DNA of 64,000 nt from Leucobacter sp. UT-8R-CII-1-4 (GTDB lineage: Bacteria; Actinomycetota; Actinomycetes; Actinomycetales; Microbacteriaceae). The notes beneath the pieces were generated by a model, which saw nothing but the letters and a program-made list of their open reading frames with translations, did not search any database and was not told the DNA's origin. The translations under genes were made by a program, and so were the position numbers. Each line of letters begins with the position of its first letter. Positions within the stretch are counted from its first letter, which is position 1. The stretch is taken from positions 186,001-250,000 of the forward strand of contig NZ_JASCRS010000004.1 in assembly GCF_030010235.1 (NCBI RefSeq), written 5' to 3'. This document shows positions 27,876-36,633 of the stretch, piece by piece.

Positions 27876-28663
27876 AACTCAAGATTGCGCTTTCGGTTTT
27901 TGCCGTCATCGTTGTGGTCTGGTTGGTCGCCCCGACACTGGTAATCATTCCGATTTCTTTTACCGATCAGGCCTCATTCAATTTCCCGCCAAAGGGCTGG
28001 TCGCTGCGCTGGTATGAAAACTTTTTCACCGACAAGGGTTGGCTGAAGTCATTCTGGGCCTCGGCGCAGGTGGCGGTAGTCACCTCGATCGTTGCCACGA
28101 TTGCGGGTGTTTGTGCAGCACTTGGCCTGGTGAAAATGAAGCCGAAGTGGGCCGCTGCGGTGCAGCAGTACTTTATGCTGCCGCTGCTGGTTCCAGGCAT
28201 TGTGATCGCCATTGGGCTCTACGCAATTTTTCTCAACACGGGCTTGCTTGGCACGCTGCCGGGCTTCGTGCTTGCGCACACGGTTGTTTCACTTCCGCTA
28301 GTGCTCACAAATGTGTTGGCGAGTCTTCGCGGTGTCGACGGCCGGTTATCAGATGCGGCGGCGAGCCTCGGCGCAAACCGATGGGATACCTTCCGACTGG
28401 TGACGTTGCCGCTGATCGCCCCGGGCGTGCTGTCTGGTGCGCTGCTGGCATTCGTGACCTCGTTTGATGAGGTTATCTTGTCGCTCTTCATCCAGACCCC
28501 TTACCTACAAACCATGCCGGTGAAGATCTTCCGCTCTGTCACGAAAGACACTGACCCAACCGTTGCTGCAGTCTCCGTCATGGTGATGCTGGTATCGGTC
28601 ACGATCATGCTGCTTGCGCAGTTTTCCGGGCGGGGTAGCCGAGGGGCGGCGGTCTCTCGATGA
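27872..28663 (+). CDS. Polyamine ABC transporter permease (PotC-like)
   Basis: The second permease subunit, 263 aa, with six TM segments and the EAA loop SLGANRWDTFRLVTLPLIAPG. GTG start overlaps the first permease stop. TSFDEVILSLFI near the C-terminus is typical of PotC/YdcV. Confidence 0.92.
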   Translation: MKLKIALSVFAVIVVVWLVAPTLVIIPISFTDQASFNFPPKGWSLRWYENFFTDKGWLKSFWASAQVAVVTSIVATIAGVCAALGLVKMKPKWAAAVQQYFMLPLLVPGIVIAIGLYAIFLNTGLLGTLPGFVLAHTVVSLPLVLTNVLASLRGVDGRLSDAAASLGANRWDTFRLVTLPLIAPGVLSGALLAFVTSFDEVILSLFIQTPYLQTMPVKIFRSVTKDTDPTVAAVSVMVMLVSVTIMLLAQFSGRGSRGAAVSR

Positions 28664-28713
28664 ACGACACCGCACTCGCAGATTCCGTCTCGAAGAACAG
28701 AGGAGACTTCAAC

Positions 28714-29856
28714 ATGACACAGGCAGTATTTTCAAACGCTGAGCCGGTTTCGCCCAACTCTTCGAACGTTGGCGTGCGACTCACCGATGTCACTAAACGC
28801 TATGGGGACAAGGCGGTAGTCGACAACATCAGTATCGACATCAATCGGGGTGAGTTTGTTACTTTTCTTGGACCAAGCGGATCAGGAAAAACAACCACTC
28901 TGAGCATGATCGCTGGCTTTACGCAGGTGACTGAGGGGCAAATCGAGATACATGACCGCTCCGTTGCAACTGTGCCTCCGCACAAACGCGACATCGGGAT
29001 GGTCTTTCAGAACTACGCGTTGTTCCCGCACCGAACGGTAGCTGGAAACGTGGCGTTCCCGCTTGAGCGCCGAAGAATTGCAAAACCAGAGCGTAAGCGC
29101 ATGGTCGATGAAGCGCTTGAAATGGTGCATATGACGGAGTACGCGGATCGCTCTCCCAAGGAACTCAGCGGTGGTCAGCAGCAGCGAGTCGCACTCGCTC
29201 GTGCTCTCGTCTACAACCCTGCAGTGCTACTGATGGATGAGCCTCTGGGTGCTTTGGATAAAAAACTGCGTGATTGGCTGCAAAGCGAGATCAAGCGTAT
29301 TCACCTTGAAGTGAAGTCGACCTTTTTGTACGTTACTCACGATCAAGAAGAAGCGCTCTCGCTCTCTGATCGAATCGCCGTGTTTAACAACGGAAAAATT
29401 GAGCAGCTCGGTACGCCACAGGAGCTGTACCAGGCTCCAAAGACCCTGTTTGTTGGCACCTTCGTTGGGGACTCCACTCTTGTACGAGGTGCAGGTTTTG
29501 CTGCGACCAACGGGTTCTCGTCGGGTACCGCATTCGGAAAGGCCGTGGCCGGGAAGGGGAGCTTGGCTGGGGATCAGGGAGCGGTATTGATCAGACCGGA
29601 GAAGCTGCAGCTGCGCCCCGTGGAATCGTCAATTGCAAATGGCGACTGCGCGATCTCCGTGATCGTACGCACTGCTACTTATCTCGGTAATGCTTGGAGG
29701 TATGAGCTGATTCTTCCTGATGGCAGCGCGGGCATGGCGAAATCGGAATACGAGGTAGTTCAAGCAGTCGCGGGTCAGGCAATGCTTGCCACCTGGCGTC
29801 CGGAAGATGCTGTCGTGCTCGAAGACGACGGTAGCGCCGGTGAGTTTCTCACCTAA
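28714..29856 (+). CDS. Polyamine ABC transporter ATPase (PotA-like)
   Basis: A 380-aa ATPase. Walker A is GPSGSGKTT, the Q-loop is FQNYALFPH, the signature is LSGGQQQRVALA, Walker B is VLLMDEPLGALD, and the switch His is in YVTHDQEEAL. A C-terminal TOBE-type domain follows residue about 260. The frame is open from the overlapping ATG at 28660, but ATG 28714 has AGAGGAG with 8-nt spacing and gives the usual domain start. It powers the importer encoded upstream. Confidence 0.93.
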   Translation: MTQAVFSNAEPVSPNSSNVGVRLTDVTKRYGDKAVVDNISIDINRGEFVTFLGPSGSGKTTTLSMIAGFTQVTEGQIEIHDRSVATVPPHKRDIGMVFQNYALFPHRTVAGNVAFPLERRRIAKPERKRMVDEALEMVHMTEYADRSPKELSGGQQQRVALARALVYNPAVLLMDEPLGALDKKLRDWLQSEIKRIHLEVKSTFLYVTHDQEEALSLSDRIAVFNNGKIEQLGTPQELYQAPKTLFVGTFVGDSTLVRGAGFAATNGFSSGTAFGKAVAGKGSLAGDQGAVLIRPEKLQLRPVESSIANGDCAISVIVRTATYLGNAWRYELILPDGSAGMAKSEYEVVQAVAGQAMLATWRPEDAVVLEDDGSAGEFLT

Positions 29857-29920
29857 GTATTGAACGCCTAAACGTTCTGGCGGGCACGCCGATCTTGCGG
29901 AGAAAGAAAAAGAGGATCCA

Positions 29921-31198
29921 ATGAAGGAAACCGCCTACTGGCTGGACACGGCAAACCCGAGCGTGCCAACTCCTGATGTCGCTGACTCTGCGGCTGTTGA
30001 TGTGATCGTGGTGGGGGCAGGGCTCACCGGCATGTCTTGCGCCTATCATTTGGCTCAACGCGGAGCGAGTGTGCGGGTCCTTGAATCGCACACCATCGGC
30101 TGGGGAGCCTCGGGGCGCAACGGGGGAATGGCCACAACTGGTTTGTCAATTTCGCTGAGAAAAGCCGTGCAGCGATTTGGAGCAGATCGGGCCGTTGCTA
30201 TGCGCCAGCGCTACAACGATGCCATCGACCTGATTGAGCAGATTTCGATTGATGAGGGCGGTGACGCAGAGTTTCGTCGGGCTGGACTGCTGAATCTTGC
30301 GGCTCGCCAGAGTCACCTCGACGGCTATCAACGAGAAGCCGAATTGATCAGTGAACTTACCGGGTATGAAGCTCACTACCTCGACCAGGCAGGCGTGCGT
30401 GAAGAGATTGGGGCTGACCGCTACTTTGGTGGCATGCTCGATCCGCTGGGAGCGAGTGTGCACCCTGCGAAGTTTTTGTCGATACTCGCAAATGGAGCGG
30501 TCTCGCGAGGTGCGCGGATCCATGAAAACACACCGGTTACCAAAGTGGAACGCACCTCGAACGGTGGCCACCGAGTGCACACTTCGAGTGGCACGTTTGA
30601 ATCTGCGCAATTGGTTGTCGCAACGGGGGCATATTCTAAGAAACCGTTTTCTTGGTTGCAGCGCCGCTTCGCGCCTGTCGGAAGCTTCGTGATTGTTACC
30701 GAACCCTTGGGGGCAGAGCTTGCTGCGTCATTGCTGCCAAATCGCAGGGTGTGTTCGGACAGCAAGGAGCTGTTGAACTACTTCAGACTCACCGAAGATA
30801 ATCGTCTGGCATTTGGCGGTCGAGCACGGTTCTTGAGCCGCGACGTTGCAGCTGACCGCAAGAGCGGTGAAATCTTGCAACGTGAAATGGTTGAACTCTT
30901 TCCGCAGTTGCGTGATGTTTCTGTTGAATACGCTTGGGGCGGGCTGGTTGACATCAGCCTCGACCGGATGGTTCACTCTGGTCAGCGTGACGGCTATTGG
31001 TTCTCGCAGGGGTACACGGGCCACGGCGTTCAGATGGCCACTTACATGGGAAAGATCCTCGCCGGTAATGTGAGCGGGGATCGCGATAACCCTTGGGCCG
31101 AGCTACCTCATCCTGCGATTCCGGGGCATGTGGGCTGGCCCTGGTTTGTGCCGGTGGCTGGGATCTATTATGCGGCTCTTGATCGGTTCTCAAAGTGA
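29921..31198 (+). CDS. FAD-dependent amine oxidase, gamma-glutamylputrescine oxidase (PuuB)-like
   Basis: A 425-aa DAO-family flavoprotein. The FAD-binding motif is VIVVGAGLTGMSCAYHLAQRG (residues about 28-48), followed by GWGASGRNGG. The C-terminal YTGHGVQMATYMGKILAG region matches PuuB/OrdL oxidases. It oxidises an amine such as gamma-glutamylputrescine or a free diamine to an aldehyde plus H2O2. It lies 64 bases after the polyamine ATPase and overlaps the decarboxylase gene by 4 bases. No glutamate-putrescine ligase (puuA) gene is in the window, so the exact substrate stays open. Confidence 0.88.
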   Translation: MKETAYWLDTANPSVPTPDVADSAAVDVIVVGAGLTGMSCAYHLAQRGASVRVLESHTIGWGASGRNGGMATTGLSISLRKAVQRFGADRAVAMRQRYNDAIDLIEQISIDEGGDAEFRRAGLLNLAARQSHLDGYQREAELISELTGYEAHYLDQAGVREEIGADRYFGGMLDPLGASVHPAKFLSILANGAVSRGARIHENTPVTKVERTSNGGHRVHTSSGTFESAQLVVATGAYSKKPFSWLQRRFAPVGSFVIVTEPLGAELAASLLPNRRVCSDSKELLNYFRLTEDNRLAFGGRARFLSRDVAADRKSGEILQREMVELFPQLRDVSVEYAWGGLVDISLDRMVHSGQRDGYWFSQGYTGHGVQMATYMGKILAGNVSGDRDNPWAELPHPAIPGHVGWPWFVPVAGIYYAALDRFSK

Positions 31199-32712
31199 GC
31201 CGTTCACTCACCGGGCAACGTGCGGCACCATACGCCGAAGCGCTGCAGGCGCACCGTGATCGAAACGGTTTGCCGTTTATGATTCCCGGTCACTCTGCGG
31301 GGCAGTCGGGTGGTTCTGAGCGACTAAGCGATTTTTTGGGTGAGCGAGCGCTGAGACTTGATATCCCACAGTTGGTAGAAGGTATTGATCTTGGGCCAGG
31401 GAACGCGTTTTCGCGGGCCCGGACACTTGCCGCTGCGGCTTGGGACGCGAGGACCACCTGGTTTCTTACCAATGGAGCCTCTCAGGGAAACCGCATGGCT
31501 GTGCAAGCGTTGCGCATGCTTGGCGAGCGAATTCTCGTGCAACGCAGCTGCCACTCGAGTGTCTATGACGGCTTGGTGATGTCTGGGGCGGAACCCAGCT
31601 ACCTTTTCCCTGTCACCGACGCTGAGCACGGTATCGCGCACGGTGTCACTGCAGCTGAGGTCGAACGCGAGCTTGCCGAGGCTGCGGCCAAGGGCGATCC
31701 GTATTCAGGTTTAGTGATTGTCTCGCCCAGTTACTTTGGGGTCGTTGCTGACATTCCCGCTATTGCAGAGAGCTGCCACCGGCACGGCGCCGCTCTGGTG
31801 GTTGACGCGTCTTGGGGTGCGCATTTTGGGTTCCATTCTGAGCTGCCCGAATCGCCAACACGGCAGGGTGCCGATGTTGTACTCTCGAGCATTCATAAGC
31901 TCGGCGGCAGCCTCACTCAGACTGCTTTTCTGCACCTTTGCGAGGGGCCGTTCGCAGGGAAACTTGAACCGGCGCTTGAGGCTGCGTACCGCCTCACTGA
32001 GTCGACGAGTCTGAACTCGCTGCTGCTCGCTTCGCTCGATATTGCAAGGTCAGAACTTGCCACTGAGGGTGACGCACTGGCAGCTTCGCTCGCCGCTGCT
32101 CGTGAACTTCGCAGCCTGGTCGACCGTACACCGGGGTTGAGGATCGCTGAGCCGGACTTTTTGAGGAGCGCAGGGGCGACGGAGATTGATCCGCTGCATG
32201 TTTCTATCGATGTGCGTGGCCTTGGGGTTTCGGGTCCCGAGATGAAAACTCGCCTTGCGCGAGCGGCAGCGCCGGTGTTTGTCGAGATTGCTTCGCCGAC
32301 AGTGATTGTCGCGCTTATTGGGCCGCGGAGTTCTCCCGATGTCTCGGGGCTGGTGGCGGCGTTGGTTCGAGCTGGCGAAACAGGCGCTGGCTCGAACCGG
32401 GACTCTGCTGAGTCTGAGCTTGTCAAAAGAATTGCTGCGCCGCGCCCGGGGCGTGGCGCGTTGACCCCGCGGGAGGCCTATCTCGCGCCGAGCGAGTCGG
32501 TGCGAGCAGCTGAAGCAGTGGGGCGGGTTGCAGCGACGATGTTGGCGGCATACCCGCCGGGTATCCCGAACGTGGTTCCGGGTGAGGTGCTCACCGAAGA
32601 TACTCTTGCCTATTTGGCCGATATTTCGACGCTGCCAAGCGCGTATGTGCGTGGCGCTGAAGACCCTCGGTTTGACAGGGTGCGCGTGCTTATCGACCAG
32701 ACCATCAGCTAG
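31195..32712 (+). CDS. Orn/Lys/Arg decarboxylase family PLP enzyme
   Basis: A 505-aa fold-type I PLP enzyme of the basic amino-acid decarboxylase family. Early GLPFMIPGHSAG, FLTNGASQGNR, the Asp in LVVDASWGAHF and the Schiff-base Lys in SSIHKLGGSLTQT are visible. A C-terminal domain (about 400-500) contains GALTPREAYL and AAYPPGIPNVVPGE. It makes putrescine, cadaverine or agmatine. GTG start overlaps the oxidase stop. A biosynthetic decarboxylase inside a catabolic operon is unusual and may route arginine/ornithine/lysine into the same pathway. It overlaps the convergent next gene by 8 bases. Confidence 0.88.
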   Translation: MSRSLTGQRAAPYAEALQAHRDRNGLPFMIPGHSAGQSGGSERLSDFLGERALRLDIPQLVEGIDLGPGNAFSRARTLAAAAWDARTTWFLTNGASQGNRMAVQALRMLGERILVQRSCHSSVYDGLVMSGAEPSYLFPVTDAEHGIAHGVTAAEVERELAEAAAKGDPYSGLVIVSPSYFGVVADIPAIAESCHRHGAALVVDASWGAHFGFHSELPESPTRQGADVVLSSIHKLGGSLTQTAFLHLCEGPFAGKLEPALEAAYRLTESTSLNSLLLASLDIARSELATEGDALAASLAAARELRSLVDRTPGLRIAEPDFLRSAGATEIDPLHVSIDVRGLGVSGPEMKTRLARAAAPVFVEIASPTVIVALIGPRSSPDVSGLVAALVRAGETGAGSNRDSAESELVKRIAAPRPGRGALTPREAYLAPSESVRAAEAVGRVAATMLAAYPPGIPNVVPGEVLTEDTLAYLADISTLPSAYVRGAEDPRFDRVRVLIDQTIS

Positions 32713-33730
32713 TTCGTTGCAGGGTAGCCCGGAGTCGACTAGCCGCTTCTTCGGCCGTGCAAAGATCGGCCATCGTGACGGTGCCTGTTGCCTCGTCTCG
32801 TTGGCTGCGCGCAAATGCTCGCTCTGCGGCGAAAGCTGCGAGTACCCCGGTCGCGTGTGACTGGCCGTGGCCTTCGGCGGCGATGGTCTCCCCGGTTCTG
32901 CGGTTTGCTGCGAAGATGCGCCAGTCTTCTGAACCGATTGGTGGCACCGCGTTCATGAGGCTGGCGAGGCGTGGCATTCGTGCGAGTAATGCGAGCGAGG
33001 TGGTCATGCTTGCGCTGCTGAGGGCCAGGTAGCTGCGTATGAGGGTGCCATTTTTGGCGCCGAGGATCACCTGGTCTGGAAAATCCGCGCGCAGGTGGGT
33101 GCGCGATCGTCCGGCGAGGCCGGGTAGTTTTTTTGATTCCCGGAAGTTGAGCACCTTCGCGGGTGCTTCTACCGGTTGGTAGATCGCTGCGCCGATGAGT
33201 GATTCGGTCCATTCCATTGCGGCGGCTCCGTGTTTTTCACCTGATCCGAGAGTCACGCCGAGGTCAAGGTTGTCGCCGGGTCTTGAATCGAGAGCTGCGA
33301 GTAGGATCGTGCTCAGTCCGGGGGCGATACCGGCGCCGAGCACGAGCGAGTGCTGTGGGCGGCTCTCGTGAGTTCTCTCGCTGACTGCTTTTTCGAGGGC
33401 GTCAAGGTAGCGCCCGGTGGCTGAGATCTCGATGAATGGCGCGCGCACTGCGAGTTCGGCGAGTTCGATGTCTTCGCGGCCGGAAGCGTTTACGATGACA
33501 TCGCCTTTGTGAAGCTCGGCGAGCAGCGTTTCACGACCCGTTGCTGTTGATATGTCTGCCTGCAGTTCGTTTTCTTTGCCGCGGCCAACGCTCACGGTTT
33601 GGTGATTTTGGTGTTTGAGTTCGGCGACCGTTTCGCGACCAACCGCGCCTCGTGCTCCGAGTACGAGTGCGCGCATTCGCGGCTGCTCGGGGGAGCTGGA
33701 TGGGCCTGTTCCGGTTGGGTTGGACGGCAT
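32705..33730 (-). CDS. Saccharopine dehydrogenase-like NAD(P)-binding protein
   Basis: A 341-aa protein with a Rossmann start (MRALVLGARGAVGRETVAEL at about residue 20) and SGREDIELAELA, PFIEISATGRY and VLGAGIAPGLSTILL, typical of saccharopine-dehydrogenase-like proteins. The frame runs to 33847, but the ATG at 33730 has GGAG upstream and lies beside the divergent TetR gene. The substrate is unknown; amino-acid or polyamine-derived imine chemistry is inferred from the neighbourhood. Confidence 0.78.
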   Translation of the reverse strand: MPSNPTGTGPSSSPEQPRMRALVLGARGAVGRETVAELKHQNHQTVSVGRGKENELQADISTATGRETLLAELHKGDVIVNASGREDIELAELAVRAPFIEISATGRYLDALEKAVSERTHESRPQHSLVLGAGIAPGLSTILLAALDSRPGDNLDLGVTLGSGEKHGAAAMEWTESLIGAAIYQPVEAPAKVLNFRESKKLPGLAGRSRTHLRADFPDQVILGAKNGTLIRSYLALSSASMTTSLALLARMPRLASLMNAVPPIGSEDWRIFAANRRTGETIAAEGHGQSHATGVLAAFAAERAFARSQRDEATGTVTMADLCTAEEAASRLRATLQRTS

Positions 33731-33740
33731 ATGAAAATCT

Positions 33741-33803
33741 CCAAACGTTTGGTTGCAAATGGAGCGTATCGATCCAGCGCATAAATTGCAACTGTTTGGT
33801 TGG
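33741..33803. promoter_or_regulatory. Paired operator sites between divergent genes
   Basis: CCAAACGTTTGG (33741-33752) is a perfect 12-bp palindrome followed by TTGCAA. TTGCAACTGTTTGGTTGG (33786-33803) repeats its elements in the opposite order. Both lie in the 92-bp gap between the saccharopine-dehydrogenase-like gene and the TetR gene, so they are probable sites for that TetR protein. Confidence 0.6.
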
Positions 33804-33822
33804 GATTTGCTAGGCTTGCCGC

Positions 33823-34407
33823 ATGGCCTGGGACACCGACACCACAAAGCGCAAACTACTTGAAGCGGGAGTGCGTCAATTTGCCGCCGCAGGTTTCGCT
33901 GGCGCTCGAATGGAAACGATCGGTGCCGATGCCGGCGTCAACAAAGAGCGCATCTATCGCTACTTTGGCGACAAGCGCGCCTTCTTCGGTGCCGTGCTCG
34001 AGCACGAACTGACCGCCCTGCTCGATCAAATTGTGTTCAAGGGATCCGGCCCCGAAAGCATCGCCGGATTCATGACGCAGCTACTCGACCGCTGCGAAGA
34101 ACGACCCGAACTTTCGAGATTGCTTGTATGGGAAAGCCTGGAACTCGATGAACCAGTAGCACTCGAATCACGCAAACTCGGTTGCGAAAGCAAGGTATGC
34201 GGGGTGCAATCAGCGCTGCCAAATCTCGACCAAACGAAAGCCGAACAACTGCTCTTCAGCCTGATCGCGCTCGCCGTCGGCTGGTGTGAACTGCGTCACC
34301 TCGCCAGTTCAATCATGAGCACACCAATGAGCCTCGACGAGCAGCGTGCAACCATTATTGAGCACGCAAGAGCCCTCGCCTCAACAAATTCACCGAGTCA
34401 CTGCTGA
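33823..34407 (+). CDS. TetR-family regulator
   Basis: A 194-aa regulator with helix-turn-helix KLLEAGVRQFAAAGFAGARM then IGADAGVNKERIYRYFGDKRAFF. The C-terminal domain (about 70-190) resembles TetR ligand domains with two Cys. It diverges from the saccharopine-dehydrogenase-like gene and probably represses it from the palindromes between them. It overlaps the convergent histidine kinase gene by 10 bases. Confidence 0.88.
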   Translation: MAWDTDTTKRKLLEAGVRQFAAAGFAGARMETIGADAGVNKERIYRYFGDKRAFFGAVLEHELTALLDQIVFKGSGPESIAGFMTQLLDRCEERPELSRLLVWESLELDEPVALESRKLGCESKVCGVQSALPNLDQTKAEQLLFSLIALAVGWCELRHLASSIMSTPMSLDEQRATIIEHARALASTNSPSHC

Positions 34408-36143
34408 GGCAGCAGAATCCTGAACTCAGCACCCTCGCCAACCTTGCTGACAACACTCATCTCGCCGCCGTGAGCCTGAACGATCGCTCGAGTGATGTTG
34501 AGACCGAGCCCCACACCGGGTACCGCATTGAGCGTCGCCGTTGAGGCCCGGAAAAAACGAGTAAAGAGCTTCTCTTGCTCGTCCTCGGGGATCCCCATAC
34601 CGGTATCTGCCACACTCAGCAGAATTCCCTGCGGTGTCTGCACCGCTCGAGCCGTCACCGTGCCACCACGCGGAGTGAACTTGAGCGCGTTTGAGAGCAG
34701 ATTATCGACCGCTTGACCAAGACGACCGGCATCACCACTAAACGGAATCTCGGCAACTGGCAGCTCAGCCTGCAACTCGATCCCGTTCTGTTCAGCCTGG
34801 ATTCGCGCAGAGGCAACAGAATTTCGAACGACGGACGCAAGATCCATCTCGCTTCGGTCAATCGAAAAATGCCCGGACTCAACCTTTGCGGTGAAAAGAA
34901 GATCGCCGACAAGCTGCAACAGCCTGCGCGCGTTTCGATCAATAACCTCGACAAAGCCGAGCTGTTCCTCAGTCAGCGGATACTCGGTGTCGCTCTGCAA
35001 AAGGTCAAGAAAACCAACAATCGAGCTGAGCGGCGTGCGCAGCTCATGCGAGATCATGCCGACAAACTCATCCTTCATGCGGGCGATCTCCGCAGCGCGT
35101 GTTTCGTCGCTGAGCACCAGAAGATACCCGATCGACTCGCCCGCTCCATTGCGTCTTATCGAAGCGGTGAGGCGAGCTGGAAAACTGAAACCAGTGGCAG
35201 GCAATGCGTCAATGTTCACATCAACGTCAACACCAGAATCGACCACCGCAAAAAGCCCGCGCAAGCCGGCTTCGCCATCGACCCTTTCATCAGCTATCGC
35301 GTTCGCAATCGCAGCCGGAGTGAAAAAACGCTCCATGTTTACGCCATCAAGAGCCGCAGACTCAGAAAGACCCAGCAAGCGGCCGGCCCCTGTGTTCCAA
35401 GCAACCACCTGACCGTCAGTGTCGGTCGCAATCACGGCCTGAGCAGTAATCGAAGCCCAAAGACTGTCATACGATTCGAGAAGTGCGCGGTATTGCTGCT
35501 CTGATTCAGTGAGACGAGCAACCATCCGCTCGTTTTCGCGCAGTGCCGCCGTGCGCTGTTCAACCAGCTCTTTTGCCCGACACAGTTGCAGCCGCTGTTG
35601 CCTTGAAAGCTCGTTCACCACCGCCGCGACCGCAGCGAAAACCAGCGGCGTGATAACCCCGCGAAGCCAGTCGACCGAGTTGCTCGGTGGATTCGCAAAA
35701 TAGGGCATCAGCATAGCGATAGAGGTAAGTCCGCCAACCGTGAACACGTGGCGCAACCCCGGTGAAGCTGCCAGCCACACCGCTGGCAGAAGCACAAGAG
35801 ACCCAAAGAGCGACGAAGTGCCACCGGTGCCCGCGCGAAAAAGTCCGAGCGCAAGAATGTCGATCATCGGAATGGCAAGCACACGCCAATCCACATCGTC
35901 GCACTTGTTCAAAAATGCTGCCGCGATTGTTGCAAGCACAATTGCAGACACAGAGACGACAACGGCAGGCATGTTGGTAACCGCGATGCCGGGTGAAGCG
36001 AGCACCAGTGCGGCAGCGACGAGTACCGCCAGCAGCGTGGGAGACTGCTTCAGCAGCGGGCTCGGATCATTAATCCTTCGATACCAACCGGCCGAGACAG
36101 TGTTTGAACCGTTCAAACGGCTCGGCGCTTGGGCCTTGCTCAT
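34398..36143 (-). CDS. PAS-domain sensor histidine kinase
   Basis: A 581-aa membrane kinase. Residues about 38-180 are six to seven hydrophobic segments forming a membrane sensor, then a short coiled linker (about 185-215), a PAS domain (about 225-345, with VIATDTDGQVVAWNTGAGRLLG) and a HisKA domain with MISHELRTPLSSIVGFLDLL. The HATPase has NLLSNALKFTPRGG, VADTGMGIPE and VGLGLNI. It is the last gene of a seven-gene overlapping operon and overlaps the receiver gene by 4 bases. Its partners in the operon are two receivers without DNA-binding domains. Confidence 0.93.
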   Translation of the reverse strand: MSKAQAPSRLNGSNTVSAGWYRRINDPSPLLKQSPTLLAVLVAAALVLASPGIAVTNMPAVVVSVSAIVLATIAAAFLNKCDDVDWRVLAIPMIDILALGLFRAGTGGTSSLFGSLVLLPAVWLAASPGLRHVFTVGGLTSIAMLMPYFANPPSNSVDWLRGVITPLVFAAVAAVVNELSRQQRLQLCRAKELVEQRTAALRENERMVARLTESEQQYRALLESYDSLWASITAQAVIATDTDGQVVAWNTGAGRLLGLSESAALDGVNMERFFTPAAIANAIADERVDGEAGLRGLFAVVDSGVDVDVNIDALPATGFSFPARLTASIRRNGAGESIGYLLVLSDETRAAEIARMKDEFVGMISHELRTPLSSIVGFLDLLQSDTEYPLTEEQLGFVEVIDRNARRLLQLVGDLLFTAKVESGHFSIDRSEMDLASVVRNSVASARIQAEQNGIELQAELPVAEIPFSGDAGRLGQAVDNLLSNALKFTPRGGTVTARAVQTPQGILLSVADTGMGIPEDEQEKLFTRFFRASTATLNAVPGVGLGLNITRAIVQAHGGEMSVVSKVGEGAEFRILLPQQ

Positions 36144-36487
36144 TGCGCCATCCGTACGAGCATGTCGTGCACCTGTGAGCCGCGAACCGGTTTCGGTAGG
36201 GCAGCATCGGCTTCAGGATACTCGGACTCATCAAGCACCGAGCTGATCACAATGCGGCACTCGGGCACCCGCTCGCGTAACTGGCGGGCACACTCGGAAC
36301 CTGAGATACCCGGCAGCAGCAGATCTATCACCGCCAGCGAAGGGGTGAAACTGCTGAGCGAAGCGATCGCCGACTCGCCATCGAGCGCACCGAACACATC
36401 AAAACCCTCACGATTGAGTAGAAACCGCAAAAGCTCTAACTGGTCAGCGCTGTCCTCTACAACGAGGGCGCGTGGGCGCCCGCTCAT
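36140..36487 (-). CDS. Stand-alone receiver (CheY-like) domain protein
   Basis: A 115-aa receiver only. Acidic residues are in ALVVEDSADQLELL, the phospho-acceptor Asp in LAVIDLLLPG and the conserved Lys in ALPKPV. There is no output domain. The frame opens at 36532, but the ATG at 36487 overlaps the preceding small gene's stop and starts MSGRPRALVVEDS. Overlap with the kinase gene makes it the direct phosphoryl partner, probably a relay or allosteric switch. Confidence 0.9.
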   Translation of the reverse strand: MSGRPRALVVEDSADQLELLRFLLNREGFDVFGALDGESAIASLSSFTPSLAVIDLLLPGISGSECARQLRERVPECRIVISSVLDESEYPEADAALPKPVRGSQVHDMLVRMAQ

Positions 36488-36633
36488 CGCACCAGCAATT
36501 CGCGTACGATCGCGAGGGCAATAACCACACACAGGGCAATAAGCGCCTGCGGAATCAGACGTCGCTCAGCACGCGCGTCGTCTTCTATCTCACGAGTGTA
36601 TTTTCGAGAAGTGTTCGGTGATCCATCGTTCAC
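36484..36633 (-). CDS. Small single-TM protein
   Basis: A 49-aa protein starting at GTG 36633, which overlaps the glycosyltransferase stop (GTGA) and has GGAAGGG 7 nt upstream. A charged N-terminus (RKYTREIEDDARAERR) precedes one TM helix, LIPQALIALCVVIALAIV, and an RELLVR tail. It looks like a small membrane partner of the glycosyltransferase or kinase. No known family is recognised. Confidence 0.6.
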   Translation of the reverse strand: MNDGSPNTSRKYTREIEDDARAERRLIPQALIALCVVIALAIVRELLVR

